DNA from: Limnoglobus sp043780595
Lineage (GTDB): Bacteria > Planctomycetota > Planctomycetia > Gemmatales > Gemmataceae
NCBI GenBank assembly: GCA_043780595.1
Contig: JAYWCL010000153.1
Location: forward strand, 1-13,992
DNA length: 13,992 bases
Direction of reading: 5' to 3'
Both the position numbers and the translations under genes were made by a program. How positions within the stretch are numbered: position 1 is the first letter of the stretch; each line of letters starts with the position of its first letter. The notes under the pieces were generated by a model. It worked only from the letters and a program-made list of their open reading frames with translations. It was not told the DNA's origin and made no database searches. This document shows positions 6,729 through 13,818 of the stretch, one piece after another.

Positions 6729-8513
6729 ATGTCTACACTCTCCCGCGTCGTCTTACTTGCATTGCTGGCCCAGGCTTCGCCGGTGATGGCGAAGCCGAAC
6801 GTCGTACTCATCGTTGCGGACGATCTCGGGTGGGCGGATCTCGGCTGCTATGGCAGCACGTTCCACAAGACGCCGCACCTGGATCGCATGGCATCGGCGG
6901 GGATGAAGTTCTCCGAGGCGTATGCCGCGTGCCCGGTTTGTTCGCCGACGCGGGCCGCACTGCTTACGGGGAAGCACCCGGCGCGGTTGCAGATTACCGA
7001 CTGGATACCCGGTCGCCCGAATCGCCCCGATCAGATGTTGAACCGTCCTGCGTTCCGTAACGAACTGCCGTTGAACGAAGTCACGCTTGCGGAGGCGTTC
7101 AAAACCGCCGGTTATGCGACGGCGCACATCGGCAAATGGCACCTCGGCGGGGACGGCTTCGGGCCGAAAGAACAAGGCTTCGACATCAACATCGCGGGCG
7201 ATCACACGGGTACGCCACTGAGCTACTTTGCGCCGTTTCAAAATAAGGGTCGGAACATGCCCGGCTTGGAGAAAGCCGAAGCGGGCGAGTACCTCACGGA
7301 TCGCCTGACGAGCGAAGCGGAGACGTTCCTGCGTGCGAATGCACAGAAGCCGTTCTTCCTGTATATGCCGCATTATGGCGTTCACACGCCGATGCGGGCG
7401 AAGGCGGAGTGGGTCAAGAAGTATGCCGACAAACCGACCTTCGGCAAGCAGTCGAACGCGGTATATGCGGCGATGTTGGAGAGCGTCGATGAGAGCGTGG
7501 GCCGCGTGCGGAAGTTGCTCGACGAGTTGAAAATCAGCGACAACACGATCGTAATTTTCACATCGGACAACGGCGGACTGGCGACACTCGAAGGGCAAGC
7601 GAACCCGCCGACGTTCAACGGGCCGTTGCGCGAAGGCAAGGGCTACCTGTACGAAGGCGGCATCCGCGTGCCACTGCTCGCAGTCGGCCCCGGTATCAAG
7701 CCCGGTCTGAGCAACGTGCCAGTCACCAGCCAAGACTTCTTCCCGACGTTGTGCGAACTCTGCGACATCCCGCTGTCAGTGAAGCTCGACGGTGTCAGTG
7801 TGGTGTCACTGTTGCACGGTGGCGATGCACCGAAACGCGATGCGCTCTACTGGCACTACCCGCATTATGCCAATCAAGGTTCGCGGCCCGGCGGAGCGAT
7901 CCGCGACGGGCAGTACAAGCTCATCGAATATTACGAGAGCAATCGTCGCGAACTGTTCGATCTCAAATCGGACTTAAGCGAAAGCAGAAACTTGATCGAA
8001 GCGAAGCCGGAAATTGCAAAAGCGCTGACGGCGAAACTCGCGGCCTGGCGGACCGAAGTCGGCGCGCAGATGCCGGTACCAAACCCGAATTACACGCCGA
8101 ACCCGCAAGCCAAAGATGGCACGATTCCGCTACCCGCACGCACGGCGGAAGTCCACGGCATCATGTTGCGGTACGAGCCGTTGCCGCACAAAAACACGCT
8201 CGGCTTCTGGGTACACAAAGACGATTACGCGACGTGGGAATTCACCGTCACGAAGCCCGGCGCATTTAGCGTGGAGATCATGCAAGGGTGTGGCACCGGC
8301 AACGGCGGCAGCGAAGTGAACGTCTCGGTCGGCGAGCAAACGTTGAGCTTCACGGTCGTCGAAACCGGCGGGTTTCAGAACTTCCAGCCGCGCGACATCG
8401 GCACGCTGAAGTTGGAGAAAGCCGGCCGATACACGCTGACCGTGAAGCCGAAAACGAAGGCGAAAGCCGCCGTGATGGACGTACGACTCATCACGTTGAA
8501 ACCGAAGGACTGA
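6729..8513 (+). CDS. Exported sulfatase (type I, formylglycine-dependent) with C-terminal beta-sandwich
   Basis: The 594-residue protein starts with a Sec signal peptide (about 1-21, ending VMA-KP). The N-terminal metal site NVVLIVADDLGWADLGCYG has Asp31-Asp32, and the sulfatase signature is C71-S-P-T-R75 in CSPTRAALLTGKHPARL. Cys71 should be converted to formylglycine by a maturase that is not encoded here. Other active-site groups are in place: Lys136-Trp-His138 (GKWHLG), His219 (GVHTP), Asp280-Asn281 (TSDNGG) and Lys304 (REGKGYLYEGGIRVP). The enzyme should hydrolyse sulfate esters, probably on polysaccharide, in the periplasm; substrate is not readable. From about residue 476 a separate domain follows (FWVHKDDYATWEFTV to RYTLTVKPKTK), resembling the carbohydrate-binding-like domains on other planctomycete sulfatases. 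GAGGAA at 6718-6723, 5 bases before the ATG, supports this start. It lies 164 bases past the DUF1501 gene behind two palindromes, so it may have its own promoter. Confidence 0.95.
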   Translation: MSTLSRVVLLALLAQASPVMAKPNVVLIVADDLGWADLGCYGSTFHKTPHLDRMASAGMKFSEAYAACPVCSPTRAALLTGKHPARLQITDWIPGRPNRPDQMLNRPAFRNELPLNEVTLAEAFKTAGYATAHIGKWHLGGDGFGPKEQGFDINIAGDHTGTPLSYFAPFQNKGRNMPGLEKAEAGEYLTDRLTSEAETFLRANAQKPFFLYMPHYGVHTPMRAKAEWVKKYADKPTFGKQSNAVYAAMLESVDESVGRVRKLLDELKISDNTIVIFTSDNGGLATLEGQANPPTFNGPLREGKGYLYEGGIRVPLLAVGPGIKPGLSNVPVTSQDFFPTLCELCDIPLSVKLDGVSVVSLLHGGDAPKRDALYWHYPHYANQGSRPGGAIRDGQYKLIEYYESNRRELFDLKSDLSESRNLIEAKPEIAKALTAKLAAWRTEVGAQMPVPNPNYTPNPQAKDGTIPLPARTAEVHGIMLRYEPLPHKNTLGFWVHKDDYATWEFTVTKPGAFSVEIMQGCGTGNGGSEVNVSVGEQTLSFTVVETGGFQNFQPRDIGTLKLEKAGRYTLTVKPKTKAKAAVMDVRLITLKPKD

Positions 8514-8535
8514 CCCGGCGGCTCGTTGAACGCGG

Positions 8536-9270
8536 CTACTTGCGGTTGCCCGTCAACTCGGCGAGGCGCTTTTCGGATTCCTTGATCCGCTCCGGTTCGG
8601 TGTCGTGCGCGAGTACGTCGCGGTACAGTTCGATCGCTTTCGTGCGCTCGTTCAATTGCTTGTCGTAAAGGCGTGCCGCGCGGAGGCGGGCATCGGTGCG
8701 GGTTCCTTTCCGCCACTGGTAGGCGCGCTCGAAGTAGGCGGCGGCCCGGTCGTACTGCTTGTAGGCTTTGCTCTCGTAGAGGTCGCCGAGTTCGTAGGCG
8801 ACGTCGGCGATTTTGTCGCTCGTCGGGTGCTTTTGCAAAATCTCTTGCAGCACGATTTCCGAACGTCGTTGGTTCAGCGTGTACTCGTTGCCGTAGCCTT
8901 TGCCTTTGTAAGTCGAAGCGAGCACGAACAGGTCGTTCGCTTCCTTGATGTTCGCCTTGGCTTCGAGCGTAATCGGTGGGACATCGGAGATGTCGAGGCG
9001 ATACGACGGCTTGTTGCCGAGGTGGTACGCCTTCAGTTCTTCTTGCACCCACTTGGCGCGTTCCTTGTCGCCGGTCTTCATGTAATATTCGTTCAAGGCA
9101 ATCATCGACGCCTGATATTCTTTGCGGCTGGCGATGACTTTCTCGACGAGTTCCGCATCGCCACCCGCGCCCTTCGTCGGCACGGCGGCCTTGGGCAGAT
9201 CCGCGCAGACAGCGACGCCGATACCGAGGACTGCCGTCGAACAAATGGCGAGGATCGTACGCACTGTCAT
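8536..9270 (-). CDS. Exported TPR-like protein of unknown function
   Basis: The 244-residue protein has a signal peptide (about 1-23, LGIGVAVCA-D). A charged helical region follows (about 38-90), then LDISDVPPITLEAKANIKEANDLF and a TPR-like solenoid from about 135 to 240: SEIVLQEILQKHPTSDKIADVAYELGDLYES, QYDRAAAYFERAYQWRKG and TKAIELYRDVLAHDTEPERIKESEKRLAEL. The repeats resemble tetratricopeptide repeats of the YbgF/BamD kind, which act as scaffolds in the envelope. No catalytic motif is seen. The start is well supported by AGGAGA at 9279-9284, 8 bases before the ATG. The stop lies 22 bases from the convergent sulfatase stop with no hairpin between them. It follows the PIN/TRAM gene on the same strand, separated by a strong hairpin, so it may be the last gene of that transcript. 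Which protein it partners is unknown. Confidence 0.8.
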   Translation of the reverse strand: MTVRTILAICSTAVLGIGVAVCADLPKAAVPTKGAGGDAELVEKVIASRKEYQASMIALNEYYMKTGDKERAKWVQEELKAYHLGNKPSYRLDISDVPPITLEAKANIKEANDLFVLASTYKGKGYGNEYTLNQRRSEIVLQEILQKHPTSDKIADVAYELGDLYESKAYKQYDRAAAYFERAYQWRKGTRTDARLRAARLYDKQLNERTKAIELYRDVLAHDTEPERIKESEKRLAELTGNRK

Positions 9271-9295
9271 GATTTTGCTCTCCTAAATAAACGAA

Positions 9296-9322
9296 GGAAC
9301 CCACGGTTCTGCCGTGGGTTCC
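9296..9322 (-). repeat. 11-bp perfect hairpin: REP-like repeat or intrinsic terminator
   Basis: GGAACCCACGG (9296-9306) pairs perfectly with CCGTGGGTTCC (9312-9322) around a 5-base loop. On the minus strand it starts 24 bases after the stop of the PIN/TRAM gene and is followed by a T-rich stretch, TTCGTTTATTT, so it could end that transcript. It also resembles a palindrome I recall as widespread between genes in Gemmata-type genomes, a memory that should be tested. It ends about 11 bases before the ribosome binding site of the TPR-like gene, leaving little room for a promoter in between. Confidence 0.7.
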
Positions 9323-9346
9323 TCCCATCTTGCACGAATGATTCGA

Positions 9347-10561
9347 TCACGTTTTCGGCGGTTCGCTCGGGCTTTTCACTGCGGCGGGCGGGCTGATCAC
9401 CGACCCCGGTAATACGGTCGAATGCGTGCCGGTTCCAGCACCAACTGGCACGTACGCGCCGCTCGAACCGGGGCCGACGGGCATAAATGTCCCCGATGGT
9501 CGCGCTTCGATGCGACCGAAGATCATCCGCCCCGCCGGGGTTTGCAGCACGCTCGTAACCACCAGCGAGACATCTTGCCCGACGCTGTTGCGGCCCTGTT
9601 CGATGACGACCATCGTGCCATCGTCCATGTAGCCGACGCCCTGCCCCGGTTGATCGCCAACCTTCACGACCCGCACTTGCAGGAACTCGCCGGGCAGCGC
9701 CACCGTTTTCAGGCTGTTCGCCACTTCGTTCAAGTTAATCACGTCGACGTTCTGAAGCTGCGCGATCTTGTTCAGGTTGAAGTCGTTCGTCACCACGCGA
9801 CCGCCGATCGCTTTCGTGAACAACACGAGGCGTTCGTCGACCCGAATCTTCTCGCCCGTTTTCGCTTCGCCGATACTGCCGTCGTGAATCTCCAACTCGA
9901 TTTTCGAGTTATTCTGCAACCGCTTCAGGATGTCCAAACCGCGACGGCCGCGATTTCGCTTCATCTTGTCCGAACTGTCGGCAATCGCTTGGAGTTCGTT
10001 GAGGACGAAGCGCGGCACGATCAGCTTCGAGTCGACGATACGAGTATCGCACACATCCGCGATTCGTCCATCGATGATGACGCTAGTATCGAGAACGAGT
10101 GGTCGGTTCCCCTTCACCTGCTTGGAAAACTCGACATAAGGGATAATAAACCGAAACTCATCCTTGGTCTGAAGCAGCGTTGAAATCGCTACATAACAAC
10201 AAATCACGGTAATCAGCACGCGGCCGATGCTGACGAGCCGCTGTTGCAGCGTCTCCGAAAGGGCGCGGGCGACCGATGTAATAATCGGCTCCATCGCCAA
10301 CGAGAACAGCCAACCGACGAGCAACCCGAGCAGCAGCCCGAAGTAAATGGCGATGATCGTGGTAATATCTTTGCTTTTCTCTTTCAAATCGGTGAACAGC
10401 ACCAACCCACCCGCGCCGAGTACGACGAGCGCGGCAATCGTACCCGCGAACATCCCGCCACCCGCTTCGGCAGAGACTTCGCTGTAAAAAAAGATAAACG
10501 AGTACAGCGCCACACCCACAACCGAAACGGCAAAGCAGCCACGCAGCAACCACAATAACAT
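9347..10561 (-). CDS. YacL-like membrane protein with PIN and TRAM domains
   Basis: From the ATG at 10561 the protein has 404 residues. Four membrane helices come first (about 3-26, 37-56, 67-90, 111-131). A PIN domain follows at about 153-282 with the acidic metal-binding residues Asp158 (LVLDTSVIIDGRI), Glu189 (VLNELQAIAD), Asp242 (VDERL) and Asp260 (TNDFNLNKIA). A TRAM domain (about 287-352, LPGEFLQVRVVKVG to MIFGRI) is a predicted RNA-binding fold. PIN domains are metal-dependent ribonucleases; the target of YacL proteins is not known. Residues about 354-404 form an extra Pro/Gly/Ser-rich tail with two similar units, GTFMPVGPG and GAYVPVGAG. Start choice is uncertain: GTG 10603 and ATG 10573 are in frame, but ATG 10561 has a GAGG-type site 6 bases upstream and begins right at the first helix. 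The dGTPase gene ends 58 bases upstream, so co-transcription is likely. Confidence 0.88.
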   Translation of the reverse strand: MLLWLLRGCFAVSVVGVALYSFIFFYSEVSAEAGGGMFAGTIAALVVLGAGGLVLFTDLKEKSKDITTIIAIYFGLLLGLLVGWLFSLAMEPIITSVARALSETLQQRLVSIGRVLITVICCYVAISTLLQTKDEFRFIIPYVEFSKQVKGNRPLVLDTSVIIDGRIADVCDTRIVDSKLIVPRFVLNELQAIADSSDKMKRNRGRRGLDILKRLQNNSKIELEIHDGSIGEAKTGEKIRVDERLVLFTKAIGGRVVTNDFNLNKIAQLQNVDVINLNEVANSLKTVALPGEFLQVRVVKVGDQPGQGVGYMDDGTMVVIEQGRNSVGQDVSLVVTSVLQTPAGRMIFGRIEARPSGTFMPVGPGSSGAYVPVGAGTGTHSTVLPGSVISPPAAVKSPSEPPKT

Positions 10562-10619
10562 AGGAGACCTCATCCAGAAATTGCCCGGGGCGGCGGGCGA
10601 CACAGCATGTATTCCGTCA

Positions 10620-11831
10620 TTATATGTCGAACGACGGTTGAAACAGTCGTCGATATTCGTGTTGCGCGAAACGATCCGTCATTCCAACCAGATAATCCCC
10701 CACAACACGCTCAATGGCATCGAGCCGAATGCGACCCGGCAGGTTCGGGTGTAGCGCCACCGGCAAGATGCGATCCGACCCGGTCCAGCGCCGAAGGTGT
10801 TTCTCCGGCAGCAATTCCGGCGAACGGACGTATTCGTCGAACAACGCACACAAGATTCGCTTGCCGCTCGCGGTCATTCGCAACACGCTGTGGTGCCGAT
10901 AGACCCGTTCGCGCAGGAACTGTTCGAGGCCGCGTTTTAATGCTTCCATCGGGCCGCTCACCGCCACCAACTGCGCGACCGCACGCACTTCCTCCGCCGA
11001 CTGTGGGTTCGTTTCCGCTAAGCGCCGGATCGTCTCTTCGAGCAAGTCCGTCACTTGCCAAGCGAGAATCTCGCGAACGACCGCCGTACGCAACGCGGGG
11101 CCTGCGAGTGCCGGGTGAACCGCCAGCACCCGCTCGGCGGCCCGCATCCAGAACGCGACTTCGTGAAGGTCTTCGATTCCCACTAGGCCAAGGCCGAGCG
11201 CGTCGTCGAGATCGTGCGTGTCGTACGCAATGCTATCGACGAGATCGACGACTTGGGCTTCGAGTAGCGGACTACCGGTGCTCGAAAACTCGCCGGAAGC
11301 GAGCAGTTTCGGGTTCTTGCTGTGCGCCACGAACGCCTCGCGAAGCTCGTACGTGAGGTTCAGCCCGGGGAAATCGGGGTAGCGATCCTCGAGTTCATCG
11401 ACGCGGTATAGCCCGTGCAGATTGTGATCGAACCCGCCGACGGCTTGCATTCGGGCATTGAGTGCATCTTCCCCGGCATGGCCGAACGGCGGGTGGCCGA
11501 TGTCGTGTGCGAGCGCGATCACTTCGGTCAGGTCTTCGTTCAAACGTAGCCGACGCGCCACGGTACGGGCGACTTGCGTCACTTCGAGCGTGTGCGTCAG
11601 CCGCGTGCGATGGTGGTCGTTGACCGAGGCCACCAGAACTTGCGTCTTCCCCGTCATGCGCCGAAATGCCGAACTGTGAACGATCCGTTCGCGATCGCGT
11701 TGGTACGCCGAACGAAACGGATGGTCCGGCTCCGCATGGCGACGACCGCGCGACCGATTCGACCGCATCGCGTACGGGGCGAGGTGCGCGTCTTCGATTT
11801 CGTGCCAATCGCTCAGGGAAACGGGACGCAT
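10620..11831 (-). CDS. dgt: dGTPase-like dNTP triphosphohydrolase (HD domain)
   Basis: The 403-residue protein matches the deoxyguanosine triphosphate triphosphohydrolase family, which removes triphosphate from dGTP or other dNTPs and so lowers or balances the DNA precursor pool. The N-terminal motif is FRSAYQRDRERIVHSSAFRRMTGKTQV (about 39-65). The HD metal site comprises His80 (RTRLTHTLEV), His109-Asp110 (IALAHDIGHPPFGHAGE) and a later Asp near 199 (DLVDSIAYDTHDLDDAL). The 'GFDHN' motif (133-137) is also kept. Length and motifs fit the shorter, bacterial type 2 group. The frame is open further upstream, but ATG 11831 is chosen because it overlaps the HIT stop codon by one base (TGATG), a classic coupling arrangement. 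AAGGAG lies about 14 bases before it, within the HIT gene. The enzyme is cytoplasmic. Substrate range cannot be told from sequence. Confidence 0.93.
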   Translation of the reverse strand: MRPVSLSDWHEIEDAHLAPYAMRSNRSRGRRHAEPDHPFRSAYQRDRERIVHSSAFRRMTGKTQVLVASVNDHHRTRLTHTLEVTQVARTVARRLRLNEDLTEVIALAHDIGHPPFGHAGEDALNARMQAVGGFDHNLHGLYRVDELEDRYPDFPGLNLTYELREAFVAHSKNPKLLASGEFSSTGSPLLEAQVVDLVDSIAYDTHDLDDALGLGLVGIEDLHEVAFWMRAAERVLAVHPALAGPALRTAVVREILAWQVTDLLEETIRRLAETNPQSAEEVRAVAQLVAVSGPMEALKRGLEQFLRERVYRHHSVLRMTASGKRILCALFDEYVRSPELLPEKHLRRWTGSDRILPVALHPNLPGRIRLDAIERVVGDYLVGMTDRFAQHEYRRLFQPSFDI

Positions 11832-12328
11832 CACGCGGAGTGACTCCTTGCGGCGACGAGCATGTCGTACACCGCATCGAGCGATTGCACGATCACCCGC
11901 ACATCGTTGAGGACCGCCATAAAGTTCGTGTCGCCGTTCCAGCGCGGTACAATGTGCCAATGCAGATGCCCCGGCAACCCCGCTCCCGCCGCACGACCCA
12001 GATTCAAGCCGACGTTGAAGCCATCCGCCGAGATATTCCGTTCGAGAATCTGCGTGTACCGAACGATCTCCGCCTGTAAATCGACCGATTCCGCAAGTGT
12101 CAGTTCATCGAGCCGCGCTTTGTGTGCCTTGGGTATAATTAGCAGGTGCCCGTTCGTGTACGGGAACCGGTTGAGCATCACGATACTGGTGTCCGTACGT
12201 GCGACGACGTGATTCGCGCGGTCGTCGCTGCCAGCCACCGCCCGGCACACGAAACAATCGCCGTCCGATGTTCTCGGCTTCGGGTTCGCAACGTAGTTCA
12301 AACGCCACGGTGCCCAGAGTTGATCCAC
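11831..12328 (-). CDS. HIT family nucleotide hydrolase/phosphorylase
   Basis: The protein has 165 residues from a GTG start. MDQLWAPWRLNYV is the usual beginning of HIT proteins in planctomycetes and actinobacteria. A CxxC pair (Cys25, Cys28 in CFVCRA) and His61/His69 probably bind structural zinc. The catalytic histidine triad is HLHWH at 121-125, with His123 expected to attack the alpha-phosphate. Relatives hydrolyse or phosphorolyse Ap4A, AMP-linked compounds or other nucleotide conjugates; the exact substrate cannot be decided. GTG 12328 was chosen over much longer in-frame starts (up to 12571) because of AGGGG at 12335-12339, six bases upstream, and because the longer versions add arginine-rich sequence with no homology that overlaps the divergent gene. 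The stop codon overlaps the dGTPase ATG by one base, so both are probably made together as nucleotide house-cleaning enzymes. Confidence 0.9.
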   Translation of the reverse strand: MDQLWAPWRLNYVANPKPRTSDGDCFVCRAVAGSDDRANHVVARTDTSIVMLNRFPYTNGHLLIIPKAHKARLDELTLAESVDLQAEIVRYTQILERNISADGFNVGLNLGRAAGAGLPGHLHWHIVPRWNGDTNFMAVLNDVRVIVQSLDAVYDMLVAARSHSA

Positions 12329-12361
12329 AACGCACCCCTGTAACAGTTTCTTGCCCCTGAC

Positions 12362-12367
12362 AGTATA
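12362..12367 (-). promoter_or_regulatory. Candidate -10 box for the HIT-dGTPase transcript
   Basis: Read on the minus strand this is TATACT, 5 of 6 matches to the -10 consensus. A start near 12355 would give a leader of roughly 27 bases before the GTG at 12328, which suits the chosen start. No acceptable -35 is found 15-19 bases further upstream, so the call is weak. Confidence 0.2.
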
Positions 12368-12391
12368 TCGTATCAGCGATTCCAGAATTAG

Positions 12392-12418
12392 CCGCGACGC
12401 GAAGGCTTTGCGTAGCGG
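12392..12418. repeat. Imperfect hairpin in the divergent HIT/cytochrome gap
   Basis: CCGC (12392-12395) pairs with GCGG (12415-12418) and ACGCGAA (12397-12403) with TTTGCGT (12407-12413), one pair being a wobble. A single G/A mismatch separates the two stems and the loop is GGC. It sits in the 134-base gap between divergent genes, between the candidate HIT -10 and the start of the heme protein gene. It may be a REP-like element or an operator. Confidence 0.4.
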
Positions 12419-12462
12419 AGCGCGTTGTCGGTCCAAACAGTCGCGAAGATTCGAGGTTTTTG

Positions 12463-13758
12463 ATGACGTGCCCGATTCGATTCCCGTTCGTGTGCGCTTT
12501 CTTGCTCGCCGCGTCTTCGCACGCCATCGCGATGGATTTCGACCGCCTCCCAATCGAGTATTCGACCGCAAAGACCGATAACGCCATCTCGAAGCTCGAA
12601 CGTCGGCTCAAAGCGAGCAAGGTTCCACTGAAAGCGGACGACGAACATGGCTACTTGTCGTCGGTGTTGAAAGCACTTGATGTGCCGATCTCGTCGCAAC
12701 TCCTCGTCTATTCCAAGACGAGCCTCCAGCGCAGTCGCATCGGGCCGAAGACGCCGCGAGCGATCTACTTCAACGACGATGTCAGCGTCGGTTATTGTCG
12801 CCAAGGCGACGTTCTCGAAATCGCCGCATCGGACGTCAACCTCGGTGCCGTCTTTTACACGATCGAGCAAAATACCGCCAAACGCGGTGCGTTCATCCGA
12901 CAAACCGAGAGTTGCCTGATCTGCCACGGCTCATCGAGCAATCGCGGTTACCCCGGTTATCTCATCCGCTCGGTGTCGACGGATCGCAGCGGCGAACTGG
13001 TGCTGTCGCTCGGCAGCAAACGGGTCGATCACACGACGCCGCTCGAAGATCGTTGGGGTGGTTGGTACGTGACGGGCACCGTGGGTAAACAGACGCACCT
13101 GGGGAACCAGATCGTCGGCGGGTGGCCGTGGGCGGACAAAAACCAACCGCCAGAACCGGCGAATGTCACCGATTTGAAGCCGTATTTCACCGTTGCGAAT
13201 TATCTCTCGCCGCACAGCGACCTGATCGCGTTAATGGTACTCGAACACCAAAACGAGACGCACAATCGGCTAATCCGTGCGAACTTCCAAACGCGACAGG
13301 CGTTGCACGAACAGGCCGAGATGAACAAGGCGTTCAACGAGCCAGCCACGTACCGCACCGAAGGCATCACGCACCGAATCGAATGGGCCTGCGAGCCGGT
13401 GGTACAGCATTTGCTATTCTACGAGGAAGCGAAGTTGTCTGAACCGGTGGCGGGCACGTCGGCGTTCGCAAAGGAGTTTGCGGCACGCGGGCCGTTCGAT
13501 TCGAAGAAGCGGTCACTGCGCGAATTCGACCTGAAAACGCGAATGTTCCGTTACCCGATGAGCTACGTCGTCTATTCGACGCTCTTCGATGGCCTGCCCG
13601 CCGAGGCCAAAACCCGCATCTACTTGCGGCTCTGGGAAGTACTAACGGGTAAAGATCAAACGAAAGAATTCGCACACCTCTCGAAGGCGGATCGGCGAGC
13701 CATCTTGGATATCCTCCGCGAGACGAAACCCGGCTTGCCGGAGTATTGGACGAAGTGA
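12463..13758 (+). CDS. Exported protein with a single CxxCH (c-type cytochrome-like), uncharacterised
   Basis: The 431-residue protein has a signal peptide at about 1-24 (VCAFLLAASSHAIA). One heme-binding motif lies near the middle: Cys151-Cys154-His155 in TESCLICHGSSSNRG. Conserved-looking blocks precede it (RAIYFNDDVSVGYCRQGDVLEIAASD, GAVFYTIEQ) and follow it (WGGWYVTGTVG, THLGNQI, YLSPHSDLIALMVLEHQ, MSYVVYSTLFDGLP, IYLRLWEVLTGKD). Similar monoheme proteins of this layout occur in planctomycetes and acidobacteria and are usually annotated as hypothetical. They presumably act in periplasmic electron transfer or oxidation, but no reaction is established. ATG 12463 is preferred over the TTG one codon earlier because GAGG (12453-12456) is 6 bases away. 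It is divergent from the HIT operon and ends 234 bases before the window edge. Nothing upstream suggests a partner gene. Confidence 0.75.
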   Translation: MTCPIRFPFVCAFLLAASSHAIAMDFDRLPIEYSTAKTDNAISKLERRLKASKVPLKADDEHGYLSSVLKALDVPISSQLLVYSKTSLQRSRIGPKTPRAIYFNDDVSVGYCRQGDVLEIAASDVNLGAVFYTIEQNTAKRGAFIRQTESCLICHGSSSNRGYPGYLIRSVSTDRSGELVLSLGSKRVDHTTPLEDRWGGWYVTGTVGKQTHLGNQIVGGWPWADKNQPPEPANVTDLKPYFTVANYLSPHSDLIALMVLEHQNETHNRLIRANFQTRQALHEQAEMNKAFNEPATYRTEGITHRIEWACEPVVQHLLFYEEAKLSEPVAGTSAFAKEFAARGPFDSKKRSLREFDLKTRMFRYPMSYVVYSTLFDGLPAEAKTRIYLRLWEVLTGKDQTKEFAHLSKADRRAILDILRETKPGLPEYWTK

Positions 13759-13818
13759 CATGGTTCAAATAACGGTGGTTTTGGGTAGCATCCTTCGTTC
13801 TTCATTCTCTGGTAGCCG

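Noticed and set aside
10607..11356. 249-codon plus-strand frame
   Set aside because: It lies antisense to the well-supported dGTPase gene and its product is low in hydrophobic order and rich in Arg, Pro and Ser.
11832..11960. N-terminal extension of the dGTPase by 43 codons
   Set aside because: The extension runs through the HIT gene's catalytic 3' end and reads as junk; the TGATG overlap gives a natural start at 11831.
12329..12571. N-terminal extension of the HIT protein by 81 codons
   Set aside because: The added residues are arginine-rich, resemble nothing, and overlap the start of the divergent heme protein gene; the GTG at 12328 has a good ribosome site and the family's start motif.
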